Shown: piece after piece, positions 17,704 through 26,742 of the stretch | Numbering within the stretch: the first letter of the stretch is position 1 | How the letters are laid out: every line of letters starts with the position of its first letter | Source: Paradevosia shaoguanensis | Lineage (GTDB): Bacteria; Pseudomonadota; Alphaproteobacteria; Rhizobiales; Devosiaceae | Length of the DNA: 64,000 bases | NCBI RefSeq assembly: GCF_016801025.1 | Contig: NZ_CP068983.1 | Span: forward strand, 2,479,001 to 2,543,000 | Reading direction: 5' to 3' | Position numbers and translations under genes: made by a program | Notes under the pieces: generated by a model | Told to the model about the DNA's origin: nothing | What the model saw: the letters and a program-made list of their open reading frames with translations, nothing else | Databases searched by the model: none

Positions 17704-19293
17704 ATGAAAATTACCAAAGTCCTTAAAGCGGTCGCGACCGCCGGCGCGCTTGCGCTGTTCATGGGGGGCGCGGCGCAGGCCGTCACTCTCAATCTGGGTA
17801 ACGGGGGCGAACCCGGTTCGCTCGATCCGCACAAGGTCTCCGGCGACTGGGAAAACCGTATCGTCGGCGAATATCTGGAAGGCCTCGTCGCCGAAGACGC
17901 GCAGGCCGACGCCATCCCCGGCCAGGCCGAATCCTGGACCATTTCCGATGACGGCCTGACCTATACCTTCAAGCTGCGCGCCGATGCGCAGTGGACCGAC
18001 GGTCAGCCGGTCGTGGCGCAGAACTTCGTTGACGCCTTCCAGCGCCTCTTCGATCCCAAGACTGCTGCCGAATACGCCTACCTCCAGTATCCGATCAAGA
18101 ATTCCTCCAAGATCGCCGGCGGCGAGATCACCGATTTCAGCCAGCTCGGCGTCAAGGCGATCGACGACAAGACCCTCGAGATCACCCTCGAAGATCCCAC
18201 TCCGTTCTTCCTGCAGGCCCTGACCCACTACACCGCCTTCCCGATCCGCAAGGACATCATCGAGAAGTTCGGCGACCAGTGGACGCAGCCGGCCAATATC
18301 GTGGGCAACGGTCCCTACAAGATCACCGAATGGGTGCCGGGCTCCTACCTCAAGGGCGTCAAGAGCGACACCTATTACGGCAAGGACAACCTGAAGATCG
18401 ATGAGATCGTCTGGAACAACACCGAAGACCTGACGGCTGCCCTCAACCGCTACCGCGCGGGCGAGCTGGATATCCTCACGGACTTCCCGGCCGACCAGTA
18501 CCAGTGGCTGCAGGACAACCTGCCGGGCCAGGCGCACGTGGCGCCGTTCCTGGGTATCTACTACTACGTCTTCAACCAGTCCAAGGAACCGCTCAACAAC
18601 ATCGAGATCCGCAAGGCGCTCTCGATGGCCGTCAACCGCGACGTGATCGGGCCGGACGTGCTGGGCACGGGCGAACTGCCGGCCTATGGCTGGGTCCCGC
18701 CGGGCACCGCCAACTACGAAGGCGAGCAGTACATTCCGGAATGGTCCAAGCTCCCCTATGAGGAGAAGGTCAAGCAGGCGGCCGAGATCATGGCCAAGCT
18801 GGGCTACACCCCGGACAAGCCGCTCAAGCTGCAGCTTCGCTACAACACCAACGACAACCACCAGCGCATCGCCGTCGCCATCGCCTCGATGTGGAAGCCG
18901 ATTGGCGTGGAAGTCGAGCTCTTCAACGCCGAAGTGGCCGTCCATTACGACGCGCTGCGCGCCGGCGACTTCCAGGTCGGCCGTGCCGGCTGGCTGCTCG
19001 ACTACAACGATGCCTCCAATACCCTCGACCTCCTCAAGACCGGCGTCGAGAACAACTATGGCCGTTACTCGAACCCCAAGTTCGACGAACTGATGGTCCA
19101 GGCCTCCAAGGAGACCGACCTCGTCAAGCGCGCCGGCTTCATGCATGAAGCCGAGAAGCTGGCCATGGACGAATTCGGCGCTCTGCCGATTTATTGGTAC
19201 GTGTCCAAGAACGTCGTTTCCCCGAAGATTTCGGGCTTCGAGGACAATACTCAGGACATCCACCGCGTCCGTTGGATGAGCAAGTCGGAATAA
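17704..19293 (+). CDS. oppA: Peptide ABC transporter substrate-binding protein (OppA type)
   Basis: A 529-residue family 5 solute-binding protein that captures oligopeptides in the periplasm. A Sec signal peptide is clear: MKITKVLKAV, a hydrophobic stretch and cleavage after GAAQA. The mature part opens with NLGNGGEPGSLDPHKVSG, the usual OppA beginning. The ATG at 17704 is preferred over upstream in-frame starts because it gives the signal peptide directly and has AGGAGTAGGGAC upstream. A stable hairpin separates it from the permease genes, which usually gives the binding protein higher expression than the rest of the operon. Confidence 0.92.
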   Translation: MKITKVLKAVATAGALALFMGGAAQAVTLNLGNGGEPGSLDPHKVSGDWENRIVGEYLEGLVAEDAQADAIPGQAESWTISDDGLTYTFKLRADAQWTDGQPVVAQNFVDAFQRLFDPKTAAEYAYLQYPIKNSSKIAGGEITDFSQLGVKAIDDKTLEITLEDPTPFFLQALTHYTAFPIRKDIIEKFGDQWTQPANIVGNGPYKITEWVPGSYLKGVKSDTYYGKDNLKIDEIVWNNTEDLTAALNRYRAGELDILTDFPADQYQWLQDNLPGQAHVAPFLGIYYYVFNQSKEPLNNIEIRKALSMAVNRDVIGPDVLGTGELPAYGWVPPGTANYEGEQYIPEWSKLPYEEKVKQAAEIMAKLGYTPDKPLKLQLRYNTNDNHQRIAVAIASMWKPIGVEVELFNAEVAVHYDALRAGDFQVGRAGWLLDYNDASNTLDLLKTGVENNYGRYSNPKFDELMVQASKETDLVKRAGFMHEAEKLAMDEFGALPIYWYVSKNVVSPKISGFEDNTQDIHRVRWMSKSE

Positions 19294-19299
19294 TCCGAT

Positions 19300-19336
19300 A
19301 GCGGGAGCCGCGGCTAGCGTCGCTGCGGCTCCCGCT
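19300..19336 (+). other. mRNA-stabilising hairpin between oppA and oppB
   Basis: Perfect 12-bp arms AGCGGGAGCCGC (19300-19311) and GCGGCTCCCGCT (19325-19336) enclose a 13-base loop. There is no T-tract, so partial readthrough into oppB is expected. Such hairpins after binding-protein genes commonly protect the upstream message from 3' exonucleases. Confidence 0.65.
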
Positions 19337-19391
19337 ACCGCCTAGTGGCCCCGGCGGGGGCGGCGCGGCGGCCTAACAAAGGACCGGTCAC

Positions 19392-20315
19392 ATGTTCGGT
19401 TACGCCTTGCGGCGTGTCGCGTCGGCTATCCCCGTCGTGCTCATCGCCATCACGCTCTGTTTCTTCATTCTCCGGCTCGCCCCGGGCGGCCCGTTCGACG
19501 GTGAACGCGCTCTGCCGGCAGATGCCCTGAAGAACCTGCGAGCCTACTACAATCTCGATCAGCCCCTGTTCGTCCAATACCTGCTCTATGTGGGCGGCGT
19601 GTTCCGTGGCGATCTCGGCCCCTCCATGGTCATGACCGATTTCTCGGTCAGCCAGCTCATGATGATCGGCCTGCCCTTCACGCTTACGCTGGGCTTTTCC
19701 GCCTTCATCATCGGTACGGCTTTCGGCCTCGTGGCGGGTGCCCTGGCGGCGCTCTACCAGAACAAGTGGCCTGACTACGTCCTGGTCTTCGTCGTTCTCA
19801 TCGGCCTCATCATTCCCAATTTCCTCATGGCCAACCTGTTGCAGCTGCTCTTCGGGGTGTATCTGCGCTGGTTGCCGGCGGGCGGCTACGTGCCCGGCTC
19901 GTGGATCCACCTGGTCCTGCCCATCACCATTCTCGTGCTGCCGCATGGCGGCCGCGTCGCGCGCCTGATGCGCGGCTCGATGATCGAGGTGCTGGGTACG
20001 AACTATGTGCGCACCGCGCGCTCCAAGGGCCTTGGTACGCGCCTCATCCTCGCCCGACACGCCATCAAGCCGGCGCTGCTACCGGTGGTCTCCTATCTGG
20101 GGCCGGGCCTTTCCTACCTCCTCACCGGCTCGCTGGTGGTGGAGCAGGTCTTCGCCCTGCCGGGGATCGGCAAGTACTTCATCACCGCCGCGCTTAACCG
20201 CGACTACGGCCTCGTGCTCGGAACCACCATTCTCTACATGTTCATCATCCTGGTGCTGAACCTGATCGTCGACATCGTCTATGCCTGGCTCGATCCCAAG
20301 GTGAGGTACCGCTGA
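19392..20315 (+). CDS. oppB: Peptide ABC transporter permease (OppB type)
   Basis: A 307-residue inner-membrane permease of the DppB/OppB group with about six hydrophobic helices. The N-terminal helix begins MFGYALRRVASAIPVVLIAI, and the coupling-helix region that docks onto the ATPase reads NYVRTARSKGLGTRLILARHA, a standard EAA-loop sequence. Its TGA shares a base with the ATG of oppC (TGATG), so the two subunits are translationally coupled. It forms the membrane channel with OppC. Confidence 0.93.
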   Translation: MFGYALRRVASAIPVVLIAITLCFFILRLAPGGPFDGERALPADALKNLRAYYNLDQPLFVQYLLYVGGVFRGDLGPSMVMTDFSVSQLMMIGLPFTLTLGFSAFIIGTAFGLVAGALAALYQNKWPDYVLVFVVLIGLIIPNFLMANLLQLLFGVYLRWLPAGGYVPGSWIHLVLPITILVLPHGGRVARLMRGSMIEVLGTNYVRTARSKGLGTRLILARHAIKPALLPVVSYLGPGLSYLLTGSLVVEQVFALPGIGKYFITAALNRDYGLVLGTTILYMFIILVLNLIVDIVYAWLDPKVRYR

Positions 20316-21228
20316 TGGCCGGGATCACTGGAAAAGACACCGTTCTCACCGACTACGCGGCAACCCTTGCCAGCGACGCGCCCAAGGGGCGTTCGCTCAC
20401 GCAGGACGCGCTGCGTCGTCTCTACGCCAACAAGGCGGCCGTAGCCTCGATCTTCATTCTCGTGGCCATCGTGCTTATCGCCTTCATCGGCCCGTTCTTC
20501 CTGCCCTGGAAGCTCGACGAGATCGACTGGTCGGCCATCCGCAAACCGCCCGATTTCTCCAAGGGCCATTACTTCGGCACCGACCAGAACGGGCGCGACA
20601 TGCTCGCCCGCACGCTGCAGGGCACGCAGATGTCGCTCATCGTGGCAGCCGTGGCGACCTTCGTCTCGGTGGTCATCGGCATTATCTACGGCGCTATCGC
20701 CGGCTATTTCGGCGGCCGGATCGACGCCATCATGATGCGCTTCGTCGATATCATGTACGCACTGCCCTACATCCTCTTCGTCATCATCCTGGTGGTGATG
20801 TTCGGCCGCAATCCGGTGCTGCTGTTCGTGGGCATCGGGTGCCTCGAATGGCTGACCATGGCCCGTATCGTGCGCGGCCAGACGCTCTCGCTCAAGGAGC
20901 GTGAATTCGTCGAGGCGGCAAGGGCAGGGGGCGCCAAGCCCTTTGCCATCATCATGCGCCACATCGTGCCCAATCTCACAGGCCCCGTGGTCATCTACGC
21001 CACCCTCACCATTCCCGAGATCATCATCACGGAGAGCTTCCTCTCCTATCTCGGGCTTGGCGTTCAGGAGCCGCTGACCTCGCTCGGCACGCTCATTTCC
21101 TTCGGCGCGCCGGTCGTCGAGCAGCTCCCCTGGATGCTGTTCTCGCCCGCCGTCTTCCTCGTGCTCATGCTGCTCTGCCTCTCCTATCTCGGCGACGGCC
21201 TGCGCGACGCGCTCGATCCAAAGGACAG

Positions 21229-21232
<4 letters not shown>
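20315..21232 (+). CDS. oppC: Peptide ABC transporter permease (OppC type)
   Basis: A 305-residue permease with the OppC-specific cytoplasmic N-terminus (about residues 1-40) before the first helix, the periplasmic segment HYFGTDQNGRDMLART and the EAA loop EFVEAARAGGAKPFAIIMRHI. It pairs with OppB. Its TGA overlaps the ATGATG start of the first ATPase gene. Nothing unusual was seen in length or motifs. Confidence 0.93.
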
Positions 21233-22214
<982 letters not shown>

Positions 22215-22218
<4 letters not shown>

Positions 22219-23219
22219 CCGAGTTGCTGCGTATCGATGGTCTCAAGAAGACCTTTTCCATCGCCAACGGCCTTTTCGGTCGCCCGCTGACGCTCACTGC
22301 GCTCGAGGACATCTCGTTCTCGGTGCAGAAGGGTGAGACGCTGGGTATCGTGGGCGAGAGCGGCAGCGGCAAGTCGACGCTCGGCCGCTGCATCCTACAG
22401 CTCCTGTCGCCTGACCAGGGCAAGGTGCTCTGGTTGGGCCAGGACCTCACCCGGCTGCCCGATGAGGAGATGCGGCGCAAGCGGCGCGACCTGCAGATCA
22501 TCTTCCAGGATCCGCTGGCTTCCCTCAATCCGCGCATGACGGTGGGCGAGATCATCGCCGATCCCCTGCGCACGCTGATGCCCGAACTCAACCGGGAGCA
22601 GCGGCGGGCCAAGGTTATCAAGATGATGGAGGCTGTGGGCCTCCTTCCCGAGATGATCAACCGTTATCCGCACGAGTTTTCGGGTGGGCAGGCGCAGCGT
22701 ATCGGCATCGCCCGGGCGCTGATCACCGAGCCCAAGCTCATCGTCTGCGACGAGCCGGTTTCGGCACTGGACGTCTCGATCCAGGCGCAGATTCTCAACC
22801 TGCTCTCCGAGCTCAAGGATGAATTCGGCCTCACGCTGATCTTCATCTCGCACAACCTTTCGGTCGTGCGGCACGTGTCGGATCGGATCCTGGTGCTCTA
22901 TCTCGGCCGCATCGTCGAGATGGCGAAGGGTGATGATATCTATGACGACCCCAGGCATCCCTATACGAGGGCGCTACTGACGGCCGTGCCGATCCCCGAT
23001 CCGCGGTTGGCGCGGGAGCGCAATATCGATGCGTTGCGCGGCGAAATTCCCTCGCCGATCAACCCGCCTTCGGGTTGCACCTTCCGTACTCGCTGCCGCT
23101 TCGCCAAGCCGATCTGCGCCGAAGTGCGCCCGGCGCTCGAAACCCTGGCCGGCGACCGCCTCGTCGCCTGCCACCGCTGGCGCGACCTCGACCTCGAACA
23201 CCCCGTTCCCTCGGTCTAG
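22215..23219 (+). CDS. oppF: Peptide ABC transporter ATPase (OppF type)
   Basis: A 334-residue second ATPase, partner of OppD. Walker A GESGSGKST, signature FSGGQAQRIG, Walker B LIVCDEPVSALD and H-loop ISHNLSVV are all intact, and the C-terminus again carries the oligopeptide-type cysteine motif (GCTFRTRCRFAKPIC). It closes the operon; a REP-like hairpin follows in the convergent gap before the receiver gene. Confidence 0.93.
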
Positions 23220-23231
23220 GCCCCAACGCTT

Positions 23232-23254
23232 CCTTCTCCCCTTGCGGGAGAAGG
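23232..23254. repeat. REP-like palindrome with CTTGC loop
   Basis: Arms CCTTCTCCC (23232-23240) and GGGAGAAGG (23246-23254) around the loop CTTGC. The same loop and purine/pyrimidine arm design recur at 32350-32370 in this window, which indicates a dispersed intergenic element. It lies between convergent genes and may terminate or stabilise transcripts from both sides. Confidence 0.6.
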
Positions 23255-23299
23255 TGGCGGGTTAGCGCCAGATAGGGGCGAAGGGGCCTAGGCCCGACT

Positions 23300-23785
23300 T
23301 CACGACGCCCGGCGATCATCTCCGCCGATGCCCGCCGAACGCCGCCGGCGGTCAGGGCCGACATAGCTGTCGGTTTCCACGAATGCTCGGGGCGCCTTCA
23401 TGATTGCGCCGAGCTTCTCCTCGATCTGGGCGGCCGAGAAGGGTCGGCGCAGAAATTCGGTGATTCCGGCGTCGCGCGCCTTGTTGATGGCCGCGGCGCT
23501 CGGATGAGAGGCCATCATCACCACGGCGACGTGGCGATGGGTTTCGTCCTCCGACCGCCGCAACCGGCGGGTGAAGGTCGTGCCGTCGAGGCCCTTCAAG
23601 GCCTCGTCGATCATCAGCACGTCCACCCCGCCGCGGCGGAGGGAACCCGAGGCGGCGACGGCATCGGTGGCGATCTGAATCTTGCGTACGCCCAATCCAC
23701 GCAGCATCTGGCTGAGGAGATCGGCCATCTGCGTGTTGGATTCGGCCACAAGCACGGAAAGGTCAGCAAAGTCCTGGGAAGCCAT
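23300..23785 (-). CDS. Single-domain response regulator with atypical pocket
   Basis: A 161-residue CheY-like receiver without an output domain. The phospho-acceptor is Asp60 (VLMIDEAL). The acidic pair normally at the end of the first strand is reduced to Glu15 (VLVAES), and the invariant lysine before proline is replaced by arginine (FLRRPF, residues 111-116), so phosphorylation chemistry may be altered. The tail, SYVGPDRRRRS, is a short basic segment often seen on alphaproteobacterial receivers. No histidine kinase is nearby. It is divergent from rpmJ and convergent with opp. Confidence 0.82.
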   Translation of the reverse strand: MASQDFADLSVLVAESNTQMADLLSQMLRGLGVRKIQIATDAVAASGSLRRGGVDVLMIDEALKGLDGTTFTRRLRRSEDETHRHVAVVMMASHPSAAAINKARDAGITEFLRRPFSAAQIEEKLGAIMKAPRAFVETDSYVGPDRRRRSAGIGGDDRRAS

Positions 23786-23909
23786 TACGCATTACTCTTG
23801 GTGTCGAGACTTCAAGCTTGATGGAACCAGCAAGAATACCCTACGAACTTATCCGGTCGGTTAACGGCGCGTTATGTCGCGCTTCACCCACGAATCCGCC
23901 GTGCCCGCG

Positions 23910-23938
23910 TTGACAGGGAAAACCAAAGCCCCTATGTA
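23910..23938 (+). promoter_or_regulatory. rpmJ promoter
   Basis: A near-consensus sigma70 promoter: -35 TTGACA (23910-23915), 17-bp spacer, -10 TATGTA (23933-23938). It predicts a start near 23945 and a leader of about 50 bases before the rpmJ ATG. Confidence 0.75.
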
Positions 23939-23954
23939 GACGCCCAACTCAAAG

Positions 23955-23974
23955 GGCGCTTGGCGCCTCTTTTT
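23955..23974 (+). promoter_or_regulatory. Hairpin with U-tract in rpmJ leader (possible attenuator)
   Basis: GGCGC (23955-23959), loop TTG and GCGCC (23963-23967) are followed by TCTTTTT. The compact stem plus U-tract lies between the promoter and the ribosome-binding site, in the position of a transcription attenuator. The stem is short (five to six pairs), so its strength is uncertain. Confidence 0.4.
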
Positions 23975-23994
23975 CGTATGATCGAGGTCAAAAG

Positions 23995-24120
23995 ATGAAA
24001 GTCGCCAATTCGCTCAAGGCGCTGATGGGTCGCCACCGCGCCAACAAGCTCGTCCGCCGTCGCGGCCGTGTTTACATCATCAACAAGGTCGACAAGCGCT
24101 ACAAGGCCCGCCAGGGCTGA
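23995..24120 (+). CDS. rpmJ: 50S ribosomal protein L36
   Basis: A 41-residue basic protein ([20 protein letters not shown] at the start, RYKARQG at the end), found by translating the open frame after the strong promoter. It is the alphaproteobacterial L36 form. It lacks all cysteines, so it is the zinc-independent (C-minus) version. It has its own promoter and terminator and is therefore a monocistronic unit, as is common for this gene outside the spc operon. Confidence 0.95.
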   Translation: MKVANSLKALMGRHRANKLVRRRGRVYIINKVDKRYKARQG

Positions 24121-24144
24121 GCGCTGCTCCTTGCAGAAAGTTTG

Positions 24145-24170
24145 AAGGGCCGGCGAAAGCGGGCCTTTTT
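24145..24170 (+). terminator. rpmJ terminator
   Basis: A ten-base stem, AAGGGCCGGC (24145-24154) with GCGGGCCTTT (24159-24168) around a GAAA tetraloop, has one G-G mismatch and runs into a T-tract. It is a clear rho-independent terminator. Confidence 0.85.
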
Positions 24171-24244
24171 ATTACTATTTTAGGTGTTTGCCGGTCAGCC
24201 TCCTTAACATTCTCGCGCCACTTACCGTGTCGCGGAGGCCAAGA

Positions 24245-24664
24245 ATGTTGAAGAGCAGGACTATAACGATATCCATCAACCGGCCGGTTGCGGATGTCTA
24301 TGCCTACCTCTCGGACCCGTCCAACATGCCGAACTGGACTACGGCACTGGGCGAACGGTTCGAGCGGGTGGAGGGAAATGTCTGGCACGCGGCGGTGCCC
24401 GACGATCCACGCGGGCCGGTCACGGTCCGTTTCTCACCAAGAAATGACTGGGGCGTGCTCGACTACGAGGTCAGCCGGAGCGGCGAGGAACCGCTTATGG
24501 TGCCCCTGCGCGTCTTCGCCAACCAGGAGGGGTGCGATCTCGCCTTCACCTTCTTCCAACGCCCCGGCGTCAGCGATGAGCATCTGGATTCGGAAGTGGA
24601 ATGGGTACGCACGGACCTGTTGACACTCAAGTCGCTGCTTGAGGCGCTGGGGGACCGGCGTTAG
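24245..24664 (+). CDS. SRPBCC-fold polyketide-cyclase-like protein
   Basis: A 139-residue protein whose N-terminus, TITISINRPVADVYAYLSDP, and following NMPNWTTAL are typical of the START/SRPBCC ligand-binding fold. No catalytic residues can be assigned. The ATG at 24245 follows CGGAGGCC at a good distance; the open frame extends further upstream without a better ribosome-binding site. Members of this family bind hydrophobic ligands or act as small cyclases; the role here is unknown. A hypothetical gene follows 23 bp downstream. Confidence 0.7.
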   Translation: MLKSRTITISINRPVADVYAYLSDPSNMPNWTTALGERFERVEGNVWHAAVPDDPRGPVTVRFSPRNDWGVLDYEVSRSGEEPLMVPLRVFANQEGCDLAFTFFQRPGVSDEHLDSEVEWVRTDLLTLKSLLEALGDRR

Positions 24665-24687
24665 GCACCATTTCGAGTGCCCATTCG

Positions 24688-25080
24688 ATGAGCTATAGAT
24701 CTCGAATGCGAGCGCTCTGGCCTATCGAACGGGAAATACTTGAACTTGCGGCAAGCGAGTATCCGGCCGTTGGGGCTGCGCTCAAGCAGCAAATAGAGTC
24801 CGTTCGTGTTGTGAGCTTCGAGAACAGCGGAAGCGGGTTCTTTTCCCATCTCGTTGTCGCTGACGATGCTCCCCTCTTGACCGAGGCGTCGCCACTCGAT
24901 CCGGGCCACGGCACAGTGGCTGGCATCGAGAACGGCATGGGCTTCTGCGTCTTCCTGACGGACGGGCGTCTGTCGATGATCGATGCCTATTGCAACGCCG
25001 ACGAGTCCACCGCGGGAATCGACTTCTCCACCGCGGTGTTTCAGGTGATGCCGTGGGGGCCGCGCATTCTCAAGGCGTAG
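24688..25080 (+). CDS. Hypothetical protein
   Basis: A 130-residue protein that I do not recognise. It is rich in hydrophobic and acidic residues, has no signal peptide or membrane helix, and its central part (VVSFENSGSGFFSHLVV) followed by GTVAGIENGMGFCVFLTDGRL suggests a small alpha/beta domain. A second in-frame ATG at 24706 would remove the first six residues. It is convergent with the sigma54-dependent regulator, with eight bases between stops and no visible terminator. Codon use matches its neighbours. Confidence 0.6.
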   Translation: MSYRSRMRALWPIEREILELAASEYPAVGAALKQQIESVRVVSFENSGSGFFSHLVVADDAPLLTEASPLDPGHGTVAGIENGMGFCVFLTDGRLSMIDAYCNADESTAGIDFSTAVFQVMPWGPRILKA

Positions 25081-25088
25081 ACCAGCTG

Positions 25089-26573
25089 CTACGCCGCGTC
25101 GCTCTCCGCCTCGCCTTCAAGTCCATATTCCTTGAGCTTGCGATAGAGCGTCGAGCGACCGATACCGAGCGCTCGCGCGACGCGCGACATGCGGCCTGAA
25201 TAGTGCTCCAGCGCGAAGACGATGAGCGCCCGCTCGACATCGGCCAGGGCTGCCACTTCCCCATTGTCGTCGAGGAAGCGCTCGATGATCGGGCTGAGCT
25301 CGGACTCGGCGGGTTGGGGGGGCGGGGTGTGGTCGATGTGGATCGGTGCGGCCAGAACCGGCGAGGTTTCCGTTACCCGCGCAGCCTGCTCGCGGCCAGC
25401 AGTTTGGGCCACGATCTGGGGGAAGTCCGGCGTTTCGAGATAGGCCCCGTCCGAGAGCACGATGGCGCGGTAGACCGCGTTTTCGAGCTGGCGGATATTG
25501 CCCGGCCAGTCGTAGCGCTGCAGCAGGTCGAGGGCAGGCGGGGTGATGCCCACCACGCGCCGTCCGGCCTCGGCGGCGAGCCGGGCGATGAAATGCATGG
25601 CTAGTGCCTCGACGTCTTCAGGGCGTTCGCGCAGTGGTGGCACGTAGATGGGGAAGACGTTGAGTCGGTAGAAAAGGTCCTCGCGGAAGGCCCCGGTCTT
25701 GGCCAAGTTCAGCAGCCGCCGGTTGGTGGCCGAGATCACCCGCACATTGACCTTTTCCGGGCGTCCCGCGCCCACGGGCTCGATCTCGCCGTGCTGGATG
25801 GCGCGCAGGAGCTTTACCTGCGTATCGAGTGGCAATTCGCCCACTTCGTCGAGGAATAGCGTGCCGCCATGGGCTTCGGCGAATTTGCCGTCATGATCGG
25901 CAGTCGCGCCGGTAAAGGCGCCCTTGCGGTGGCCGAACAGCGTCGATTCCACGAGATTGGGTGGAATGGCCCCGCAATTGACGGTGACGAAGGGTTTTCC
26001 CGCCCGGTCGCTCATGCCCTGGATGGCGCGGGCCACTAGTTCCTTGCCCGTACCGGTCTCGCCTTCGATCAGCACGGGAATGGTGCTCTTGGCAGCCTTG
26101 CGGATGAGCGAGAGCACGCGGTCCATGGCCGGGCTGCGCGTCACGATATCCTCGACGCTGAACGTGCCCGCGCGGCGCGAGCGTTCGGTGCGCACCAGCG
26201 TCTCAAGCGCTTCGAGCTTAAGCGCGTTGCGCAATGAGATAATGAGGCGCTCGGGCGCCACCGGCTTGACGAAAAAGTCCGCCGCGCCCTGGCGCATGGC
26301 GGTCACCACCGTTTCGAGCGAGGAATTGGCGGTCTGCACGATCACCGGCGTCGTCAGCCCTTCGCGCTTCATCGCTTCCATCACGGCCATGCCGTCTAGG
26401 TCGGGCATGACGAGGTCGAGCACCATGGCGCCGATGCTGCTATCCTCGCGCAGCCGCTCCAGCGCGTCCTTGCCGCCGCTGGCCGTGACAGGCGCGAAGC
26501 CGGCGCGCTTGGCGATTTCTGAGGTCAGGCGCAACTGCACCGGATCGTCGTCGACTATGAGAACACGCGTCAT
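25089..26573 (-). CDS. Sigma54-dependent response regulator (NtrC family)
   Basis: A 494-residue three-domain regulator. The receiver carries Asp8-Asp10 and the phospho-acceptor Asp53 (VLDLVMPDLDG) with the lysine in FFVKPV. The AAA+ domain has Walker A GETGTGKE, the sigma54-contact loop KGAFTGA, Walker B GTLFLDEVGEL and the arginine region ATNRRLL. A Fis-type helix-turn-helix (MSRVARALGIGRSTLYRKL) ends the protein. No histidine kinase gene adjoins it, so it is an orphan and its signal is unknown. Between it and the divergent peptidase gene lie about 170 bp with no feature I can name. Confidence 0.9.
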   Translation of the reverse strand: MTRVLIVDDDPVQLRLTSEIAKRAGFAPVTASGGKDALERLREDSSIGAMVLDLVMPDLDGMAVMEAMKREGLTTPVIVQTANSSLETVVTAMRQGAADFFVKPVAPERLIISLRNALKLEALETLVRTERSRRAGTFSVEDIVTRSPAMDRVLSLIRKAAKSTIPVLIEGETGTGKELVARAIQGMSDRAGKPFVTVNCGAIPPNLVESTLFGHRKGAFTGATADHDGKFAEAHGGTLFLDEVGELPLDTQVKLLRAIQHGEIEPVGAGRPEKVNVRVISATNRRLLNLAKTGAFREDLFYRLNVFPIYVPPLRERPEDVEALAMHFIARLAAEAGRRVVGITPPALDLLQRYDWPGNIRQLENAVYRAIVLSDGAYLETPDFPQIVAQTAGREQAARVTETSPVLAAPIHIDHTPPPQPAESELSPIIERFLDDNGEVAALADVERALIVFALEHYSGRMSRVARALGIGRSTLYRKLKEYGLEGEAESDAA

Positions 26574-26742
26574 GCAAATCCTTCAGGCGGCCAGCCGAAT
26601 CGCGCTGTGCCGTTTTGGAGCAGGCTAGGGAGGGCGAGTTAAGAGGGCTTTAATCACGATCGGGGAGGGGAACGCCCGCTTGGCAGCCGGGCGACGGCTC
26701 GGTAAGGTCCGCGCCTCAAATCCACAATCTCGGAGAGTTTCC

